This document shows, in pieces, positions 17,714 to 26,787 of a DNA stretch of 64,000 bases (the first letter of the stretch is position 1; each line of letters begins with the position of its first letter). Made by a program: the position numbers and the translations under genes. The stretch spans positions 7,475,400 to 7,539,399 of the forward strand of contig NZ_QFRX01000001.1 of the NCBI RefSeq assembly GCF_003143935.1, given 5' to 3'. The notes under the pieces are model-generated. The model saw only the letters and a program-made list of their open reading frames with translations. It was not told where the DNA came from and did not search any database. This stretch comes from Streptomyces sp. Act143. Lineage in GTDB: Bacteria > Actinomycetota > Actinomycetes > Streptomycetales > Streptomycetaceae.

Positions 17714-18778
17714 ATGGACTACTGCCTCCCGTGCCGACGGCACCTCAACGGCGCCCTCGCCTGCCCGGGGTGCGGTACCTCGGCCGAAGAACTGCGCGCG
17801 TACGAGACCCAGCCGCGCGTCCCCGCCCAGCAGCAGCCGCAGGCCCAGCAGATGCAGGCCCAGCAGTACGTGCCGCAACAGGTGGGCGCGGGCGCGTACC
17901 AGCCCTACGGCGAAAGCTACGCGGGCACGTACGCCGGCGCCCCCGAGGCCGCCGCGTACGGAGCCGGTCCCGAGGCGCCGGCGTATGGGAGCGGTCCCGT
18001 CGCGACCGACTACGGGAGCGCTCCCGAGGCGTCCGGGTACGGCAGCGGCCCCGTAGCCACCGGCACGTCCCAGGCCGCGGAGAGCCACGAGGAACCCCAT
18101 GAGGCGCCCGAGGAGGCCCCGGCCCCGCAGGCCGTGACCGGCGGCCGGGCGGCACGGCGGCGCGCACAGGGGCGCCGCGGACGGGCGGTGCCGCAGGACG
18201 AGCCGGGGGAGGGCCCGGAGGAGTACGACGACTCCGAGGACCCCGAGTACGACGACGAGGACGCCGACGACTCCGCCGCCGGTGCCAGCAGACGCGACCG
18301 CAAGGCCGCCGCCCACCGCCGCAGACGCCGCCGGGTCCTCCTGGTCGCCGCGGGCTTCGTGCTCGCCGCCGGTGGCCTGAGCCTCGCCGAGCTGGGCATG
18401 GACGCCCCCGGCGGGAACTCCACCCCGGCCGCCGCGGGCGACGACTCGGCGGAGGGCGCGGCGTCGGCGGAGGCGAGCGCGACGGCCGAGTCGCCGGACG
18501 GCGAGAACGGCACCGTCCCCTCCGCCTCGGCCTCCACGGACGCCTCCGCGTCGCCGTCGGCCTCGGCGTCGAAGGGCGACGAGGACAAGGGCAAGGACGA
18601 CAAGGACAAGGACGCCCAGTCCGCGACCGCCTCGGTCCCGGTCGTGCCGCCCACGAACGCGCCGACCACCCCGGCCGCCTCCGCGACCCCGACCGCCGAC
18701 CCGACGTCGGCCCAGCCGACCGCGGAACCCTCGCCGACGCAGTCGGAGTGCGAGCGGTTCCTGTGGTGGTGCACCTGA
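17714..18778 (+). CDS. Zinc-ribbon membrane protein of unknown function
   Basis: This 354-residue protein has no function I can name. It opens with a compact zinc ribbon (Cys 4, 7, 17 and 20; CLPC and CPGC). A Gln/Tyr/Gly-rich disordered region to ~120 follows, then an acidic patch (DDSEDPEYDDEDADD). An Arg-rich stop (RRRRRR) precedes one membrane span at about 208-225. The outer part is a Ser/Ala/Thr/Lys/Asp-rich stalk ending ECERFLWWCT. The positive-inside rule puts the zinc ribbon in the cytoplasm and the stalk outside. The ATG at 17714 has only a distant AAGGAA. Similar zinc-ribbon single-span proteins are common in Streptomyces and may act at the cell envelope or in signalling. Confidence 0.75.
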   Translation: MDYCLPCRRHLNGALACPGCGTSAEELRAYETQPRVPAQQQPQAQQMQAQQYVPQQVGAGAYQPYGESYAGTYAGAPEAAAYGAGPEAPAYGSGPVATDYGSAPEASGYGSGPVATGTSQAAESHEEPHEAPEEAPAPQAVTGGRAARRRAQGRRGRAVPQDEPGEGPEEYDDSEDPEYDDEDADDSAAGASRRDRKAAAHRRRRRRVLLVAAGFVLAAGGLSLAELGMDAPGGNSTPAAAGDDSAEGAASAEASATAESPDGENGTVPSASASTDASASPSASASKGDEDKGKDDKDKDAQSATASVPVVPPTNAPTTPAASATPTADPTSAQPTAEPSPTQSECERFLWWCT

Positions 18779-18815
18779 GGCACCCGCCTCCGGCACGGCA
18801 ACGTCCGGACTCCGC

Positions 18816-19253
18816 CTAGGAGTTCAGCATCCGCCGCAGCAGGTCCCGCAGCGACTCCCGCTCCGCGTCCGACAGTCCTGCCAGCGGCTCGCGGGCGAAA
18901 CGCAGTTCCTCGCGCAGGCTGCGGGCCACGTCCCGGCCCGCGTCCGTCACCGCCGCCACCTTCACCCGCCGGTCCGCGGGGTCGGGCCGCCGCTCCACCA
19001 GTCCGCGTGCCTCCAGCCGGTCCACGATCCCGGTGACGTTCGACGGCTCGCACTTCAGCTTCTGCGCCAGCTTCCGCATGGGCAGCGGCTCCAGCGACAG
19101 CAGGCTGAGCAGCCGTGCCTGGGCGCCGGTGAGCGCGTGGTCGCCGGCGGCCTCCTCGTAGTCCTCGTAGAAGCGCGCCACGACGTCGCCGATCAGCTCG
19201 ACGACTTCCATGGTCAGCGCGTCGGGGCGCCGGGTCTTCGGTGGAGTGGCCAT
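18816..19253 (-). CDS. MarR-family transcriptional regulator
   Basis: This 145-residue winged-helix regulator has the MarR pattern: LTGAQARLLSLL, a recognition helix KCEPSNVTGIVDRLEARGL, and the wing RRPDPADRRVKVAAVT. Its single Cys is in the DNA-binding helix. The N-terminal sensing Cys of OhrR is absent, so it is not a clear OhrR even though an ohr gene lies nearby. It is divergent from the oxidoreductase at 19370. Two inverted repeats in the shared promoter are likely operators for it. It probably senses a small electrophile or phenolic ligand and represses the oxidoreductase and itself. Confidence 0.9.
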   Translation of the reverse strand: MATPPKTRRPDALTMEVVELIGDVVARFYEDYEEAAGDHALTGAQARLLSLLSLEPLPMRKLAQKLKCEPSNVTGIVDRLEARGLVERRPDPADRRVKVAAVTDAGRDVARSLREELRFAREPLAGLSDAERESLRDLLRRMLNS

Positions 19254-19282
19254 GGCTCAAGACTACCCCCATTACTTGACAA

Positions 19283-19321
19283 CCTGAAATATTCAGGAGC
19301 ATGGTTGTTTCAGGTACTGAA
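19283..19321. promoter_or_regulatory. Two MarR-type operators in a divergent promoter
   Basis: CCTGAA-ATA-TTCAGG (19283-19297) and TTCAG-GTA-CTGAA (19309-19321) are perfect inverted repeats with 3-base centres, 24-26 bases apart centre to centre. They lie between the divergent MarR and oxidoreductase genes. Confidence 0.65.
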
Positions 19322-19369
19322 GTAAATGACCGAAGCGAAACGCTGAAGGCAACACCGAAAGGCTCCGTC

Positions 19370-20368
19370 ATGATCAACCGCGAATGGCACCTGCTCAGCC
19401 GTCCCGTCGGCTGGCCGAAGCCCGAGGACTTCGCCCTGGTCGAGGCCGAGGTGAAGCAGCCGGGCGCGGGTCAGGTGCTGGTGCGGAACAAGTACCTGTC
19501 CGTGGACCCGTACATGCGCGGCAGGATGTCGGCCGCCAAGTCCTACGTCGCCCCCTTCGAGCTGGGCAAGGTCATGCAGGGCGGCGCGGTCGGCGAGATC
19601 GTGGCGTCCGAGGCCGAGGGCTTCGCCGTCGGCGACCACGTCCTGCACTTCGGCGGCTGGCGCGAGTACGCCACCTTCGACGCCCAGCAGGCCGTCAAGG
19701 TCGACCCCGACGCCGCGCCCCTCTCCACCTACCTCGGCGTCCTCGGCATGACCGGCCTCACCGCCTACGCGGGCCTGCTGCGCACCGCCTCCTTCAAGGA
19801 GGGCGACAGCGTCTTCGTGTCCGGCGCGGCCGGTGCCGTGGGCAGCCAGGTCGGCCAGATCGCCAAGCTCAAGGGTGCCTCCCGGGTCATCGGCTCGGCC
19901 GGCTCCGACGAGAAGGTCAAGCTCCTGGTGGAGGAGTACGGCTTCGACGCGGCGTTCAACTACAAGAACGGCCCGGTGAGCGAGCAGCTGCGCGCGGCGG
20001 CTCCCGACGGCGTCGACGTCTACTTCGACAACGTGGGCGGCGACCACCTGGAGGCGGCCATCGGCTCCCTGAACCAGGGCGGCCGGATCGCGATCTGCGG
20101 CATGATCTCCGTCTACAACAACACCGAGCCCGCCCCCGGCCCGCGCAATCTCGCCCGCCTCATCCAGACCCGCGGCCGCATCGAGGGCCTCCTGGTCGGC
20201 GACCACTACGACCTGCAGCCGCAGTTCGTCTCCGAGGTCGGCCCGTGGGTGGCGTCCGGCGCGCTGAAGTACCGCGAGACGGTCGTCGAGGGCATCGAGA
20301 ACAACCTGGAGGCGTTCCTCGGCGTGCTGCGGGGGGACAACACCGGGAAGATGATCGTCAAGCTCTGA
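19370..20368 (+). CDS. NADP-dependent zinc-free oxidoreductase (CurA / prostaglandin-reductase type)
   Basis: This 332-residue MDR enzyme has no zinc ligands, and shows YLSVDPYMRGRM, GMTGLTAYAGL, SGAAGAVGSQVGQIAK (NADP Rossmann) and NVGGDHLEAAI. These place it with the double-bond reductases acting on alpha,beta-unsaturated carbonyls. It is cytosolic, and its likely role is detoxification of reactive enones or quinones. The ATG at 19370 has AAAGG eight bases upstream. It is divergent from a MarR regulator and probably induced when that repressor leaves the two palindromes. The organic-hydroperoxide gene ohr follows after 143 bp. Confidence 0.9.
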   Translation: MINREWHLLSRPVGWPKPEDFALVEAEVKQPGAGQVLVRNKYLSVDPYMRGRMSAAKSYVAPFELGKVMQGGAVGEIVASEAEGFAVGDHVLHFGGWREYATFDAQQAVKVDPDAAPLSTYLGVLGMTGLTAYAGLLRTASFKEGDSVFVSGAAGAVGSQVGQIAKLKGASRVIGSAGSDEKVKLLVEEYGFDAAFNYKNGPVSEQLRAAAPDGVDVYFDNVGGDHLEAAIGSLNQGGRIAICGMISVYNNTEPAPGPRNLARLIQTRGRIEGLLVGDHYDLQPQFVSEVGPWVASGALKYRETVVEGIENNLEAFLGVLRGDNTGKMIVKL

Positions 20369-20370
20369 CC

Positions 20371-20406
20371 TCGGCTGCCGCGTCTGCCTCGGCTGCCGCG
20401 TCTGCC
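20371..20406 (+). repeat. 18-bp direct repeat, two copies
   Basis: TCGGCTGCCGCGTCTGCC occurs twice head to tail right after the oxidoreductase stop codon. No function is apparent. Confidence 0.6.
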
Positions 20407-20423
20407 TCTCCTGCCTCTTCTGT

Positions 20424-20459
20424 CGGTTTCCGGTATGCGGTAACTTCTTTCCGAAACCG
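20424..20459. promoter_or_regulatory. Inverted repeat before ohr
   Basis: CGGTTTC (20424-20430) and GAAACCG (20453-20459) flank a relatively AT-rich centre, 50-90 bases before the ohr start. This is a candidate regulatory site for the peroxide-resistance gene. Confidence 0.35.
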
Positions 20460-20511
20460 TCGTCGATCGTGGGCGCGAGTCGCACGGCGGACCGAGGAGG
20501 AGACCAACCGC

Positions 20512-20931
<420 letters not shown>

Positions 20932-20965
20932 GGAAGGGCCGTTGGCGGTGGCCTGGGGCTTGTGT

Positions 20966-21023
20966 CGCGCCCGCCAAAGGCTTTTGGTGACGCCTTGAGT
21001 TTTGGAGCGCGCCCGCCAAAGGC
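20966..21023. repeat. 16-bp direct repeat in the ohr/hydrolase gap
   Basis: CGCGCCCGCCAAAGGC occurs at 20966-20981 and again at 21008-21023, between convergent genes. Nothing else is recognisable in this 194-bp gap. Confidence 0.5.
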
Positions 21024-21125
21024 CCTTGCGCGTGCCGTGCCGCATCGTGGCTCGGTCGCCTGCGGGGGCGCGCCGGTGGCCCGCAGACAGCTGATGTCGG
21101 TGGGCCTGTGCTGTGCGCTTTTGGT

Positions 21126-22277
21126 TCAGTGGGCCAGGGCTGCTGTGTGTACCGCCCTCGCCAGGGCGTTGTTCTCCGGTGCCGCCCCGCCGGGGAAGGC
21201 CAGCCTGCGGCGGGTGTAGCCGTAGGCCAGGCCGCTGCGGGGGTCGGCGAAGCCCTGGGAGCCTGCCGCGCCGCTGTGGCCGAAGGCGCCCGCGCCCAGG
21301 AACGGGTGCCAGGTGTCGGCCGTGGCCTGGAAGCCGAGGCCGTAGGAGCGGTGGGCGCGGGCGACCAGGTCGTAGCCGATGGAGTGGATCTGGCCCACCT
21401 CGGCGATCGTGTCCGGCTTGAGGAGGGGCGGGCGGTCGTTCAGTTCGCTGATCGCCGCCGCGTACATCCCGGCGATGCCGCGGGCCGCCGCCACTCCGCC
21501 CGCGGAGGCCGGGCCCTTGGCGCGTACCTCGCGGGAGTTGGCGTAGTCCACCAGGTCGCCCGCGTCCGGGACGTGCGCGTTGAACGCGATCGAGGCCAGG
21601 CTGTGCGGGCCCTGGGGGGCCGCGTCGATGAGGGCCTGCTGCTCGGGGGTGGGCAGCATCGGCTGGATCGGGCGGTAGCGGGGTTCGAGGGCCTCCGGCA
21701 GGCCCAGGTGGAAGTCCAGGGCGTAGGGCGCGCGGACGCGTTCCTCCCACAGGTCCTGGATCGTGCGGCCGGTGGCCCGGCGGACGACCTCGCCGGTGAG
21801 GGCGCCGATGACCAGCGCGTGGTAGCCGAAGGCCGTGCCGGGGCGCCAGAACGGGCGCTGGTCGGCGAGACGTTCGGCGATCGCCCGGTCGTCGGCCGTC
21901 TCGGCCCGGGTGAAGCCGGCGTCCAGGCCCACCAGACCGGCCCGGTGTGCGAGCAGGTCGCGGAGCGTGAGCGCGCCCTTGCCCTCGGCTCCGAACTCCG
22001 GCCAGTAGTAGGTCACCTTGCGGTCCAGTTCGAGGGTGCCGTCCTGGACCAGCAGCGCCACCACCAGGTGGGCGGCGCCCTTCGTCGAGGAGAAGACGGC
22101 GTGCAGGGAGTCCGCCGCGTTGCCGTCGCCGGCCCACAGGTCGACGACCCTGCGGCCGTGCACATAGGCGCACAACTGGCCCTCGTAGTCGGGGCGTTCT
22201 CCGGCCACGAACGCGGCGAACTCCTCGCGCACCGCCTCGAAGCCGTCGGCGACGGTCCCGTGGATCTCCTGCGTCAT
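21126..22277 (-). CDS. Serine hydrolase, class C beta-lactamase / EstB esterase family
   Basis: This 383-residue protein has the SxxK nucleophile motif (SSTK near residue 65) and a Tyr-containing motif (GYHALV, about residue 150) in place of YxN, as in EstB-type esterases. It carries no signal peptide, so it should act in the cytoplasm on esters rather than as a secreted beta-lactamase. The ATG at 22277 overlaps the stop of the upstream carboxypeptidase gene (ATGA), indicating an operon. The natural substrate is unknown. Confidence 0.85.
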   Translation of the reverse strand: MTQEIHGTVADGFEAVREEFAAFVAGERPDYEGQLCAYVHGRRVVDLWAGDGNAADSLHAVFSSTKGAAHLVVALLVQDGTLELDRKVTYYWPEFGAEGKGALTLRDLLAHRAGLVGLDAGFTRAETADDRAIAERLADQRPFWRPGTAFGYHALVIGALTGEVVRRATGRTIQDLWEERVRAPYALDFHLGLPEALEPRYRPIQPMLPTPEQQALIDAAPQGPHSLASIAFNAHVPDAGDLVDYANSREVRAKGPASAGGVAAARGIAGMYAAAISELNDRPPLLKPDTIAEVGQIHSIGYDLVARAHRSYGLGFQATADTWHPFLGAGAFGHSGAAGSQGFADPRSGLAYGYTRRRLAFPGGAAPENNALARAVHTAALAH

Positions 22278-24826
22278 CCGCTCTCCTTGACTGCTGCCAT
22301 GCTGAACAATGCCCTGGCCACCTGCGGGAACTCTCCCTTCGGGTGGTCCCGGAAGAGAGGCTCGGTGCCGAAGAGGACCGCGTGCGGACCACTGATCACC
22401 GAGGGTTGTCCGGCCGCGGCGGAAGGCCCGCCGGTGCCGTCCCCCAGAGGCCGCCAGTGCCCGGACACCAACGGGTTGCCCGTCGCGTACGACTGCTCCA
22501 CGCGGACCTGCGGTCCGAGGTCGGTGAACCAGACGGGCGCGTACACGAAACCGTAACCCGGAGCACCCGTGGTGATCGGCCCCGAGTTCACCATGCGGAC
22601 GACACCGTTGGCGTCGCCGTTGCCCTCGACGGGCTTCGCGGCCAGCAGGCCGGTGGCACCGGCCAGTTCGGCTCCGCCGATGCCGCGTCCGACCAGGCCG
22701 TGGCCGCTGCCCGGGGAGAGGAAGGCGTCCAGGGCTGTCCGGGCCGGAGGGGTCAGGTCGCCGTACTCCAGGCCCGTCGACACGAACAGCGCGTCCGTCG
22801 CCGACCAGTCGAAGCCCGCGTTGAGGACGGCCGTCGAGACCGGCGTGACCTCGAAGTTCATCTCACGCAGGGCGAAGAGCTCACCCGGGGTGACCGCGGC
22901 GGCCACACGGGTGCGGTGCAGGGGCCTGGTGCCGGGGAGACGGGTGGCGTCGAAGGCGACGTCGTAGGTGCGGGCGAGGGCCGTCGCCCTCGGGCGGGCC
23001 GACGCCGGGATGATCGCGGTGCTGCCGTCCGCCGTGCCGCGTACCGGAACGCCCTGCTGCAGCAGGGAGTTGAGGGCGGCGATCGCCGCCGGGTCGTCGA
23101 GGCGCAGGCTCAGGTCGCCGTGCGGGGCGACGGAGGCGACGGCCGTGGCCTCCCGCACGGGGCGCAGCGGGAGGCCCGTGAGCTTCCCCGCCGCCACCGC
23201 CGCCACGTCCGCACCCCACAGCCGGCCCAGGCTCCAGCCCGAGATGTCGTACATCACCGACACCTTGTCGCTGATGTCCCGGCCGTCCGCCAGCAGCGCG
23301 TTGGCGAGGCCGCGCTTGGGCTGGTGCATGTCGACGACGTACGAGCCCTTCGGGTACGGCCGTCCGCCGAGGCGGAAGGCCCTGCTCGCGCGGGTGACGC
23401 GGACGTCGTTGGTGAGCAGGTGGTCCACCAGGCGGGCGGCGGCGGTCGTGCCCGCCGGGATCACGTACGCGCGGGGGAAGGCGGTGGTGTAGACGTCCTC
23501 CGGGCCGATGCCCGGAACGCCCGGCACGGTCTCCGCGGACACCGGCACCTGCGCGGCCCCGGCCGCCCCGCGCCGGAAGACCTCGATCTGGTCGGCGACG
23601 AGGGACGTCCGTCGTGCCTGCACGAAGTCGAGCGTGGCCCGGAGGGCGGCGCCCGCCACGTCCACGTTGATCGCCGAGCGGCGGCGGAGCTCGTCGACCG
23701 GGAGACCGGTGTAGGCCGAGTTGTTCACCTGGAGCGGGATCTCGACCGTGTGCGCGGCGACCGTGCCGTGGAAGGCGGCGTACTGCGGGGTGAAGATCGG
23801 CGGCCAGTCGTCCCAGCCCTCCTGCTGGTCCCGGAACGGGATCTGGGCCGGGTCGACGCCGTCCTTCGCGGGCGTGTAGCCGAGGCCGTTGACGGCGGCC
23901 TCCATGCCGAGGGCGTTGGCGTAGGTGTTCTTCAGGAAGAGGTCGTACTCGTAGTTCTCGCCGTGCGGGGGAGTGGTGGGCTCGATGAGGGTGCCGTTGA
24001 CGTACCCGTGCAGATCGAGCATCACGGCCGGCTGCTTGTCGATCTCGATCCGCCGCATGGCGCGCGTCTCGGGCTGCGAGGCGGTGACGAAGTCCCGGTT
24101 CAGATCGAAGCCGTTCGCGTTCGCGCGGGTCCCGGCGATCCGGCCGTCGGGGTTGGCGGTGATGTTGAAGTACAGGCGGGTGTGGGCGAGCAGGTCCTCG
24201 GTGCGGGCGTCCTTGGCGGTGGCCAGCCGCTCGATGAGGCGCAGCGAGGCGTCGGTGCCCTCCCACTCGTTGCCGTGGATGTTGTTGTTGAAGAAAACGG
24301 GGGCCTTGTAACCGGCCCTGATCTCGGCCGACTTGGCCGCCACGGCCGGGGCGTTCTCGATGAGTTCGCGCATCCGTTCCTGGGCGCGGGCCTGGCGGGC
24401 GGTCTCCGGGGCGGTGACGGTGACGAGATAGAGGCGGTGCCCGCCCGCCGATCGCCCGGCGACCTCCACGCTGACGCGGTCGCCGAGGGACTGGATCGCG
24501 TTCAGCTTCGGGGCGATCGCGTGGTACGGGGTCAGGCCCAGCTTGATGGACTTGTCCGCGGGGTTCTCGGGATCGGGGGACAGGACCTGCTCGCGCGGAT
24601 AGCCGGTGACCGGGGCGCGGGCGGGGGTCGCCGCGGTGAGGGCCCGCCGGGCGGCGCTCGCCGGGGCCTGGGCGGCGCGCCGGTCCAGGGCCGGCTCGTG
24701 GCGGGTGGGAGACGGCTCGGGGTCCGCGCCGGCCGGCTGCGGGGTGAGCAGCAGGGACCCCGCCGTGGTCAGGACGAGGGCGGCGATCAGTACGGGTCTC
24801 GCAGGGGCGGTTCTCGTGGTGCGCAC
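22274..24826 (-). CDS. Secreted M14 zinc carboxypeptidase
   Basis: This 850-residue protein begins with a Sec-type signal (basic start, hydrophobic VLIAALVLTTAGSLLL, cleavage probably after AGA). The M14 domain shows the zinc motif NNNIHGNEWEG (HxxE), a third ligand His (MLDLHGYVNG) and a catalytic Glu in HTVEIPLQ. It should trim C-terminal residues from extracellular peptides. The ~400 residues after the catalytic domain form an unassigned C-terminal region. The GTG at 24826 has GGAGGAGG eight bases upstream; the frame extends to 24994 without a signal peptide at its head. The stop overlaps the serine-hydrolase start. Confidence 0.88.
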   Translation of the reverse strand: MRTTRTAPARPVLIAALVLTTAGSLLLTPQPAGADPEPSPTRHEPALDRRAAQAPASAARRALTAATPARAPVTGYPREQVLSPDPENPADKSIKLGLTPYHAIAPKLNAIQSLGDRVSVEVAGRSAGGHRLYLVTVTAPETARQARAQERMRELIENAPAVAAKSAEIRAGYKAPVFFNNNIHGNEWEGTDASLRLIERLATAKDARTEDLLAHTRLYFNITANPDGRIAGTRANANGFDLNRDFVTASQPETRAMRRIEIDKQPAVMLDLHGYVNGTLIEPTTPPHGENYEYDLFLKNTYANALGMEAAVNGLGYTPAKDGVDPAQIPFRDQQEGWDDWPPIFTPQYAAFHGTVAAHTVEIPLQVNNSAYTGLPVDELRRRSAINVDVAGAALRATLDFVQARRTSLVADQIEVFRRGAAGAAQVPVSAETVPGVPGIGPEDVYTTAFPRAYVIPAGTTAAARLVDHLLTNDVRVTRASRAFRLGGRPYPKGSYVVDMHQPKRGLANALLADGRDISDKVSVMYDISGWSLGRLWGADVAAVAAGKLTGLPLRPVREATAVASVAPHGDLSLRLDDPAAIAALNSLLQQGVPVRGTADGSTAIIPASARPRATALARTYDVAFDATRLPGTRPLHRTRVAAAVTPGELFALREMNFEVTPVSTAVLNAGFDWSATDALFVSTGLEYGDLTPPARTALDAFLSPGSGHGLVGRGIGGAELAGATGLLAAKPVEGNGDANGVVRMVNSGPITTGAPGYGFVYAPVWFTDLGPQVRVEQSYATGNPLVSGHWRPLGDGTGGPSAAAGQPSVISGPHAVLFGTEPLFRDHPKGEFPQVARALFSMAAVKESG

Positions 24827-24996
24827 GGGTCGTACCTCCTCCGGGAGCTTCCTGAGACCGGTACGGCGACATGTACCCGTTCGACTCAACCGGAACAAGA
24901 GGGAGTTGGTGTCACGGATGCCCCGGACGGCGCATCCCGCCGGCCCCGGAAGGGGCATGCTGAGGTCGAACGAGCCGAGGACGAGGAGAGCCACCC

Positions 24997-25860
24997 ATGG
25001 CAGCCATCCCTTCGCTCCCCAGCAGGGACGACGTGCTGCGCATGGCCCGCAGCACGACGGACATCACCGGCCAGCTCCTGGACACCGCAGGCAACATCAC
25101 GAAGATCGCCATCAACACCTTCGACCCCAGGGGCGGTTCGGGTCAGGAGGTGCTCCGGGTACTGCGCCGCACCACCGCCGAACTGGCGGAGGCGAGCGCC
25201 TCGCCCCAGGCGCAGGAGGCGTTCTACCGCATCGTCGACACCCTGACCCGGCTCGGCACCAGCGGCGCGCCCCTCGCCGTCCACCCCGTCAGCGAACCGG
25301 CGCAGGCCCTCCTGACGGCGCTGGGCGACAGTCTGCTGCCGGTGCTGGACGCGGTGGAACCGGCGGTGGAGGAGTTCGCGACCGCCCTGGGCGAACTGGT
25401 GGAGGCCATGTCCCCGCTGCTCCCCGCGGCGGCGGGCCTCACGGCGGGCACCCTGCTCGCCCTCGCCCCGCTGATCCGCTCGGCGGCGGACGTCCTGCGC
25501 GACTCCTCCCCCGAACTCCGCCGCATCGCCGACGCGTTGACCGCCGCCCTGGCCCCGCTGATGCCGCTCCAGGTGGCGCTCGCGGAACGCGCGGCGGCGG
25601 CGGGCGCGGGCGTGGTCCGAACCTCCCTCCAGCCCCTCGCCGACCTCACGGAGGCGGCCGCGGCGACGACGAAGGCGGCCGGGCCGGTGCTGGTCGCGGG
25701 GGAGGAGCTGCTGGTGGCGGGCCTGGAACAGCTCCAGCCGCTCCTGCTGGCCACCGCCTCCCGGGCGGGCCGGGTGGCCCGGGCGGCGGCGGTACGGGTG
25801 TCGGCGGCGGTCAGTCCGGCGGCGGAGCCGGGGGTGGTGGTGTCGGTCGCCGCGGTGTGA
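24997..25860 (+). CDS. Alanine-rich helical protein of unknown function
   Basis: I do not recognise this 287-residue protein. It is almost wholly predicted helix with many Ala, Leu and Glu and heptad-like spacing. No catalytic motif or clear signal peptide is present; a moderately hydrophobic stretch around LLPAAAGLTAGTLLALAPLI could be a membrane-associated helix. The ATG at 24997 follows an AGGAGAG element. It is divergent from the carboxypeptidase. A phasin-like or membrane-surface coat role is possible, but there is no direct support. Confidence 0.7.
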   Translation: MAAIPSLPSRDDVLRMARSTTDITGQLLDTAGNITKIAINTFDPRGGSGQEVLRVLRRTTAELAEASASPQAQEAFYRIVDTLTRLGTSGAPLAVHPVSEPAQALLTALGDSLLPVLDAVEPAVEEFATALGELVEAMSPLLPAAAGLTAGTLLALAPLIRSAADVLRDSSPELRRIADALTAALAPLMPLQVALAERAAAAGAGVVRTSLQPLADLTEAAAATTKAAGPVLVAGEELLVAGLEQLQPLLLATASRAGRVARAAAVRVSAAVSPAAEPGVVVSVAAV

Positions 25861-26001
25861 GCGGGGCCGCGTGAGGACGACCAGGCGATCAGAAGGGCGG
25901 TGCCGCGGTCTGTCCGGCCCCGGTGGGCCCGGGCCCGTCGGGAGAGTCCGGCAGCGTCCACGACCACGGACCCCGCCCCGGCCGCCCGATAGAGTTCGGC
26001 C

Positions 26002-26787
26002 ATGCGCGATCTTGGGGCGGGGTTCACGTACCTCCTGAAGGGCCAACGATGGGTGGCCCGGCACGGCAAGCAGTTCAACTTCGGGCTGATCCCGGGGTTC
26101 ATCACCCTCGTCCTGTACGGGGCGGCCCTGGTGGCGCTCGCCATCTGGGGCGACGACTTCATCGCCTGGGCGACCCCGTTCGCCGACGACTGGTCGAGCC
26201 CCTGGCTCGGTCTCTTCCGCGGCTTCCTCACCGTCGTGCTGTGGGCGCTCGGACTGCTCCTCGCCGTCCTGACCTTCACCGCGGTCACGCTCCTGATCGG
26301 CCAGCCCTTCTACGAGAGCCTGTCGGAGACGGTCGACCGTGACGTGTCCCCGGACGGCACGGCACCCGAGTCCGGCCTCCCGCTCTGGCGCGAGCTGTGG
26401 ATCTCCGCGCGGGACAGCCTGCGCATCCTCGTGCGCGCCGCGCTGTGGGGCGTGCTGCTCTTCGGCCTCGGCTTCATCCCGTTCGTCGGGCAGACCGTCG
26501 TCCCCGTCCTCGGCTTCTTCGTCACCGGGTTCTTCCTCACCGAGGAACTCGTCGCCGTCGCGATGCAGCGCCGCGGGGTCGAACTCCGCGACCGGCTCGC
26601 CCTGCTCCGCTCCCGCAAGACCCTGGTCTGGGGCTTCGGCACCCCCCTGGGCCTGGCCTTCCTGGTCCCCTTCGTCGCGGTGTTCCTGATGCCGGGCGCG
26701 GTCGCGGGCGCCACCCTCATGGCCCGCGAACTGCTCGGTGAGGAAACGCTGGACGACTCCGACGACGTGGAGGAAGTCACCTCGTGA
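26002..26787 (+). CDS. EI24/CysZ-like membrane protein
   Basis: This 261-residue protein has about four hydrophobic spans and the EI24-domain pattern (GFTYLLKGQRWVARHGKQF, LLIGQPFYESLSE, GLGFIPFVGQ). Members include CysZ-type sulfate permease proteins, but actinobacterial ones are mostly uncharacterised. The ATG at 26002 has no ribosome-binding site. A TAGAGT about ten bases upstream could be the -10 of a leaderless transcript. The stop overlaps the LysE-family start by four bases, so the two membrane proteins are coupled. Confidence 0.85.
   Translation: MRDLGAGFTYLLKGQRWVARHGKQFNFGLIPGFITLVLYGAALVALAIWGDDFIAWATPFADDWSSPWLGLFRGFLTVVLWALGLLLAVLTFTAVTLLIGQPFYESLSETVDRDVSPDGTAPESGLPLWRELWISARDSLRILVRAALWGVLLFGLGFIPFVGQTVVPVLGFFVTGFFLTEELVAVAMQRRGVELRDRLALLRSRKTLVWGFGTPLGLAFLVPFVAVFLMPGAVAGATLMARELLGEETLDDSDDVEEVTS

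Noticed and set aside
18816..19253. OhrR regulator for the nearby ohr gene
   Set aside because: The protein lacks the N-terminal redox Cys of OhrR, and the neighbouring operators lie before the oxidoreductase, not ohr.
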